This document shows, one piece after another, positions 59,312-64,000 of a stretch of DNA of 64,000 nt (the stretch's first letter is position 1; every line of letters starts with the position of its first letter). A program made the translations under genes and the position numbers. The notes beneath the pieces were generated by a model. It made no database searches, had not been told where the DNA came from, and saw nothing but the letters and a program-made list of their open reading frames with translations. Where the stretch lies: the NCBI GenBank assembly GCA_026770025.1, contig JAMXDE010000046.1, forward strand, positions 1 through 64,000, in the 5' to 3' direction. This stretch comes from Craspedostauros australis (taxonomy: Eukaryota; Bacillariophyta; Bacillariophyceae; Mastogloiales; Achnanthaceae).

Positions 59312-59948
59312 TTGAGAATCGTTGCGTAACAATTGGATGGATGTGCCGACCGGCAAATGCGTATGCATGGAGAGCGTCCCGAAGACTCGGGCGAACAACG
59401 AAGCCTTGGAGGCGAGTAGGAAGTTTGAATGTGGTCATCGTAGCATGGTGTCATTTTGTGTGGAAGTGTGCATCCGTATGCGCCAATAATAGCAGTAGGA
59501 ACACTCCATGTTATTCACTATACCAAGATATTAGTGGAGCACTGCTACATTCAAGTTCGTGGAGCGCGGCAGACTGTTGATTGCGACAAGCGGCAGAGCC
59601 GAAGGTGATGGACGACACACCGAAGACGTGGTTGGTCGGTTGGCTCTCTCTACTGCTGAGTGTGTGTCATCGTGTTTGTGTTGTCGTGTGATGTTGTGAC
59701 ACTCCATCATCGATGATGATCCACCACGTCAGAAGAATTTGATGTCCTAACCCATCACATCGACAAATGCGGTGCCAACAAAAACAACAACACAGAGAGA
59801 ACGAAGATGGTTTGGAGTCAGGATGGTGCTCCAGAGTATTAGTACTGAGAAGGCGATCCCTTGAGTTCCAATGGTTGCGGTTAAGGCGTAGCTTCATTGT
59901 CAACCACCAAAGCTGAGATGCAAACCTGTCAGCATCCTCACACTCTAC
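59312..59948. other. Intergenic upstream of the photolyase/cryptochrome gene
   Basis: No gene seen. If the photolyase gene has an upstream exon carrying the true start, it would be near 59890-59948. Confidence 0.35.
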
Positions 59949-62324
59949 ATGCAGCCGAGGAATCTGTCACTCAACTCATACCAGCCACCACCGCGAAGAC
60001 TGCTCTCGACCTCCTTCCGGCTCTGGATTGCGTCACTCCACATGGAACATCAAGTTTGGTTGAAGCAGGAACATCAACAACACAAGGAGCAACCAAAGGA
60101 ACAACAAACCCCAAGACCACACCACCACCACCGATCCACCTCTACCTGCTCATCATCATCATCATCATTGGCGTTAGCATTGGCATCGACACAAATACCA
60201 TCATTGATCTTGGGCATCATCACCGCATCAATCGTCATTGCACTAGTCGCATTCTCGGACTTTGCCACAAGTCACTTCTCTGCGTCAGCATTTCCAGTTG
60301 CGGCTCCTTGGGTGCATCATCCACGATCATCAACGAGAGCATTTCGTCAGCATACAACTGCTCCATTTGCATCGCAATCGCATCCTGAGATCAGCCCAAC
60401 TCTAGACGAAGTTATCGACAAACAGCTGCATCAGCAGGATCCATTGAATACATACTTGCGAACAAACCAACTTGATTGGTCGGAGATTCCCAAACCCAAA
60501 CCTCGGCGCAAGCACAAACGGAAGCAACCAAAGCAAGACACAAGCAAGTCGATCGACGCTTCCTCCGCCACACACCCGATATCACAACATTCATCAATAT
60601 CTGCGCCTGCAGCAACCATCAGCACAAGCATGGCGCCCTCAGCTTCCGCGAATGCAACGAAAACCATCGCCATGCACTGGTTCCGCAAGGGTCTTCGACT
60701 GCGAGACAATCCCGCCTTGATGTCTGCCCTCGACAAGTCGCCATCCCGATTCTACCCCGTCTATGTCATGGATGGCGATTCGTACCAGCTGTTCCGTTGC
60801 ACTGCTCTGCGCGCCAACTTCCTCGTCGAATCCTTGCAAGATCTGGACAAGTCGCTGCGCAAGCGCGGATCGCGTCTCTACGTGGCATCCGGCGATCCGT
60901 GTGAGATCCTGCCGCGGTTGTGGCAGCAATGGGGTGTCACGCATGTCAGCTACGAGCAAGATGAGACAGGTGAACCGTACGCGACACAACGCGACGCGGT
61001 CGTCTGCAAGCTCGCCGAGGAGCACGATGTCGAGATGATGGGCATGGCGACGGAGACGTTGCATCCGTTGGCAACCTACGTCGCCATGGCCGGCAAGTCG
61101 CTGCCCAATACGATGGGAACATTCACGACCCTTCTCAACAAGAAGATGCCGGAGATACCTAAACCAATGCCTGCACCGAAAGCCAGCAAGTTTCCTGCGT
61201 GGGATGCCGACACCGATCCGCACAAAACGGAATACTTGCCACCAAAACGACCAACCGACTTGCCATGGCCACGCAGCATTCCCAAATCCCAAGTCACGCC
61301 AGTGTGGGGACCGCAAGACTGCATCAACCTCACACCCATCGTGCGCGGCGGCGAGTCGCAGGCCGTCAAGGAGCTCATCCAGTCCATGAAATCCGCCAGC
61401 TGGGTGGCCAAATTCGAAAAACCCAAGACCTCCTGCACCGAAGTGCAAAAGCCATCCACAACGGCCCTGTCGGCCTACATGAGCTTGGGATGCTTGTCGC
61501 CTCGCACCTTCTGGTATGCCATCATCGACGCCATGGAGCGGACGCACGCTACGCCGTCCAAGCCGCCGGTCAGCTTGCACGGCCAGCTCATGTGGCGCGA
61601 CTTCAACAACCTCATCGCGCACGCCGCCAACCAGGAACATGCGGGGAGCTGGGGCGGCATGGTCAACAACAAGTACTGTCGGCAGGTGCCGTGGGACGAC
61701 GATGGAGAGCTGCTGGCGGCATGGAAAGCAGGGCAGACAGGGTATCCATGGATCGATGCCTGCATGGCGCAGCTGCGCAACGAAGGCTGGATCCACCATT
61801 TGGGCCGCCACGCCGTCGCCTGTTTCCTCACGCGAGGCGACCTGTGGCAGAGCTGGGAGAAGGGCGCGGAACACTTTGAGGGCGAGCTGCTCGACGCCGA
61901 TTACGCCTTGAACACCTTCAATTGGCTGTGGCTGTCCTGCAGCGGCTTCTTCTACCAGTACTTTCGATGTTATTCTCCGGTCGCTTTCCAAAAGAAGAAC
62001 GATCCTGACGGTCAGTACATCAAGCACCATCTCCCCGTACTGTCCAAGCTCCCCGCGAAGTACATCTACGAACCATGGAAGGCACCGCCGGCGATATTGA
62101 AGACTGCGGGCATCCAGCTTGGCAAGAATTACCCGTACCCTGTCGTGGAGCACACCGTGATTTCCAAGAAGAACATGGCGCGCATGAAGGAGGCCTACGA
62201 TCAGCACAAGGCGGTGCAGGCAGCAACTGCCAAATCATCGACGAAAGCCAAAGCGAAGGCGGCCGGCAAGTCGGACTCGAAACGCGTCACGAAGAAGTCC
62301 ACCAGAGCCAAAGTCAAGCTGTAG
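59949..62324 (+). CDS. Cryptochrome/(6-4) photolyase with plastid-type leader
   Basis: 791 aa from ATG 59949. It belongs to the animal-type cryptochrome/(6-4) photolyase family (CPF1 in diatoms): blue-light FAD enzyme repairing pyrimidine (6-4) photoproducts and sometimes acting as a light receptor. The core begins MHWFRKGLRLRDNPAL (about 241) and contains YEQDETGEPYATQRD, LSAYMSLGCLSPR, QLMWRDFN, PWDDDGELLAAWKAGQTGYP and the FAD/active-site block WIHHLGRHAVACFLTRGDLW, whose two His are those needed for (6-4) repair, then YALNTFNWLWLSCSGFF and LPAKYIYEPWKAP. Before the core lie 238 residues: a hydrophobic segment (84-103, SLILGIITASIVIALVAF), then SASAFPVAAP, the diatom plastid motif. An in-frame ATG at 60630 (MAPSASANATK) would give a 564-aa protein of usual length. 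The C-terminus is Lys-rich. Confidence 0.92.
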   Translation: MQPRNLSLNSYQPPPRRLLSTSFRLWIASLHMEHQVWLKQEHQQHKEQPKEQQTPRPHHHHRSTSTCSSSSSSLALALASTQIPSLILGIITASIVIALVAFSDFATSHFSASAFPVAAPWVHHPRSSTRAFRQHTTAPFASQSHPEISPTLDEVIDKQLHQQDPLNTYLRTNQLDWSEIPKPKPRRKHKRKQPKQDTSKSIDASSATHPISQHSSISAPAATISTSMAPSASANATKTIAMHWFRKGLRLRDNPALMSALDKSPSRFYPVYVMDGDSYQLFRCTALRANFLVESLQDLDKSLRKRGSRLYVASGDPCEILPRLWQQWGVTHVSYEQDETGEPYATQRDAVVCKLAEEHDVEMMGMATETLHPLATYVAMAGKSLPNTMGTFTTLLNKKMPEIPKPMPAPKASKFPAWDADTDPHKTEYLPPKRPTDLPWPRSIPKSQVTPVWGPQDCINLTPIVRGGESQAVKELIQSMKSASWVAKFEKPKTSCTEVQKPSTTALSAYMSLGCLSPRTFWYAIIDAMERTHATPSKPPVSLHGQLMWRDFNNLIAHAANQEHAGSWGGMVNNKYCRQVPWDDDGELLAAWKAGQTGYPWIDACMAQLRNEGWIHHLGRHAVACFLTRGDLWQSWEKGAEHFEGELLDADYALNTFNWLWLSCSGFFYQYFRCYSPVAFQKKNDPDGQYIKHHLPVLSKLPAKYIYEPWKAPPAILKTAGIQLGKNYPYPVVEHTVISKKNMARMKEAYDQHKAVQAATAKSSTKAKAKAAGKSDSKRVTKKSTRAKVKL

Positions 62325-63378
62325 CGAACGCTTGCTTACTCCAACTGACCGCACCTCCTGAAGCGCAATGGATAGGGCGCCTCTCCAGCGACATGTTGTG
62401 TTGGCGAGGCTGGTCATGAACAGTCTTCTGGAAGGCATCAATGCGAGCGTTGAAAACCGTTACACCGACATTCCGCTTGGCGCCAATATAGCAAGAACAA
62501 AAAGCGCGGCGAAAACAGCACGGACACCTGGTCGATTCGAACGATGACACTGCCATGGACAGCTGACTTCATTGCGAGCCCGCTCCCACCGGATGCGCAA
62601 TAAGCCAGTGAACACTTGCGCTTGCACGTGGCCAGCACCGACTATGTCATGCACAGAGCGCTGGATAGAACAGAGCAATATATCGTAGAAGAAATTGGGA
62701 ATGGCGTATGGGAGCATACGATACCCTCTGCTTTGTTCCATCACTCTGCTGCTGTACTCTGAAAGGTAGAATGCGATAACCAGCAGCACCCGAAGTTCTC
62801 AGTTCTGCACACGCACCCCGTATGGGCTTGCACAAATTCAGTGTTTGGGTACTGCTGATCATTGGGGGCTTTGGCCATCAGCTTCCCTGCATAGGTACTC
62901 CGTGCCGAATGCGGAGCGTTCTTGTGCTTTGACCGTGTGACTCAGAACGTTGGCGTGTGCGCTGTGTTGATTCCGATCGAGGCCGCGTTGCCACCTTGTG
63001 ACGAAGGTCTTGTCTACATGGTTCGCGCTTTTCAATTCGCTTCGTGTCGGGAGCAAGACCAAATCGCTGCTGTGTCTCGCGATGGAAAGTTCTGGACGAA
63101 GATTTTTGAGATTTATGACCCGATCCGAGAACAATGTTTGTTCTGTGCAGAGTTCGTACTTGTTCTGTGAGTGATGTTGGTCCTCTTGTTCCTTTCGCTG
63201 ATGTGGCCAACAACGAGGCAGAAGTGAATTTTGGCTGGTTCCTCACGCAAGAACGCCAAGAGCCATGTGGCAAGGAGGGGGCTGAATGGCAATTGTGGGC
63301 CGCAAGGAGGGTCGGAGACGACCGAATGAAGACGGGCAGTTGTACCAACATGAACGCCAACATCGGCGCTGGACAGGT

Positions 63379-63410
<32 letters not shown>

Positions 63411-64000
63411 TGCCATCAATAGGTCCCACCATGTTGTTGCTGTTGCTCGTCACATGCGGGCAAGTTGAAGTCGGCTGCGACTCATTCCCATTTCGGAACT
63501 GTTTCTAAACTCTTGGATGGGTCATGCTGTTTCCGCAATTCCCATCACAAGGTAATATCATAGAATAGAACCTTGCGGAGAAGCGGCTCTTATGATTCGG
63601 ATTCACGTATCGTGCATGCTTCTTCAGTTTTATAGCGTGGCCTTTGAGATTCATGGCGAAACGAGAACGAGGCGGAACACGTCTGTTGGCCGGTGTTCAG
63701 GCCATCCTCGAGTCCACACTTGGCTCCTCTGAGCATCAGCAACCAGCCATTTCTTCGCCACCAAATTGCAACGACAACGGCAATCTTGAATGATCTGCGT
63801 TGTGCGAAGGCAATCTTGCATGTTGCGCATCGTTCTGCATCCCAAACACACCCAGTCGACCTTGGACAACTTGTGAGATTGTTGTTGTCGTGTCAAAGTG
63901 TTGTTGCTCACAATCGCAACTGTGTCTTGCACATGTGACTACTTTTTTGGCTGGAACGAGTAGTGAATCGATATGATTGGTTACATTGCGTTGCGTGATA
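62325..64000. other. Terminal intergenic region
   Basis: No supported gene. It contains a (CAT)10 microsatellite at 63381-63410 and several short open stretches (for example 62922-63170) without domain features. Confidence 0.4.
63381..63410 (+). repeat. (CAT)10 microsatellite
   Basis: Perfect trinucleotide run. Confidence 0.95.

Noticed and set aside
1..64000. tRNA or rRNA genes
   Set aside because: I looked for T-loop and anticodon-arm patterns on both strands by eye and found none I could fold; a tRNAscan run would be decisive.

Overview
The window is nuclear DNA of a diatom. The clearest markers are a silicon transporter gene (8.8-10.4 kb, minus) and several proteins whose N-termini carry a hydrophobic signal followed by an aromatic residue at the cleavage site (AQAF, NCQAW, PVQAW, SHAF, ASAFP), the bipartite plastid-import signal of secondary red plastids. 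Short GT-AG introns, (CAT)n/(GA)n microsatellites, Gln/Ser-rich low-complexity proteins and loose gene spacing on both strands agree with this.

Layout. 0-10.4 kb holds five genes whose frames are repeatedly broken by small indels: a plastid-lumen DUF6816-like protein (minus), an uncharacterised acidic/low-complexity protein (minus), a membrane-anchored sulfotransferase-like protein (minus), a long ankyrin-repeat protein (plus) and the silicon transporter (minus). 10.9-15.2 kb has two intact plastid-targeted genes: an NTF2/SnoaL-like protein (minus) and an alpha/beta hydrolase with one intron (plus). 17.6-37.3 kb is a tandem segmental duplication. A unit of roughly 7.6 kb (ankyrin-BTB gene on minus, then blocks here called U, V, W and X) is present in four degrees of completeness. 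Unit II lacks V and part of W. The third unit lacks the rest of W and all of X, so it runs straight into the truncated end of the fourth ankyrin-BTB gene. Only the third ankyrin-BTB copy (31.1-32.9 kb, 603 aa) is open, and it alone carries a coiled coil built from a 63-bp minisatellite.

38.6-40.7 kb has a broken small secreted protein and an intact basic hypothetical protein. 40.7-44.8 kb shows no recognisable gene. 44.8-62.3 kb has mostly intact genes: an NAA60-like N-acetyltransferase (plus), a plastid-type GNAT acetyltransferase (minus), an ankyrin protein with a basic nuclear-type tail (plus, one intron), a three-exon single-pass membrane protein with an Asp/Glu-only N-terminus and Pro/Thr/Ser-rich exterior (plus), a plastid SDR-like NAD(P)-binding protein (plus, one intron), and a cryptochrome/(6-4) photolyase with an N-terminal ASAFP plastid-type leader and a Lys-rich tail (plus). 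62.3-64 kb is non-coding as far as I can see.

The genes do not form a pathway. The common threads are plastid targeting (at least six proteins) and recent tandem duplication with decay. Frame breaks are dense in the left arm and in the duplications but absent from the long right-hand genes. I cannot tell from sequence alone whether they are true pseudogenisation or residual indels of a long-read assembly. Both readings are kept in the entries.
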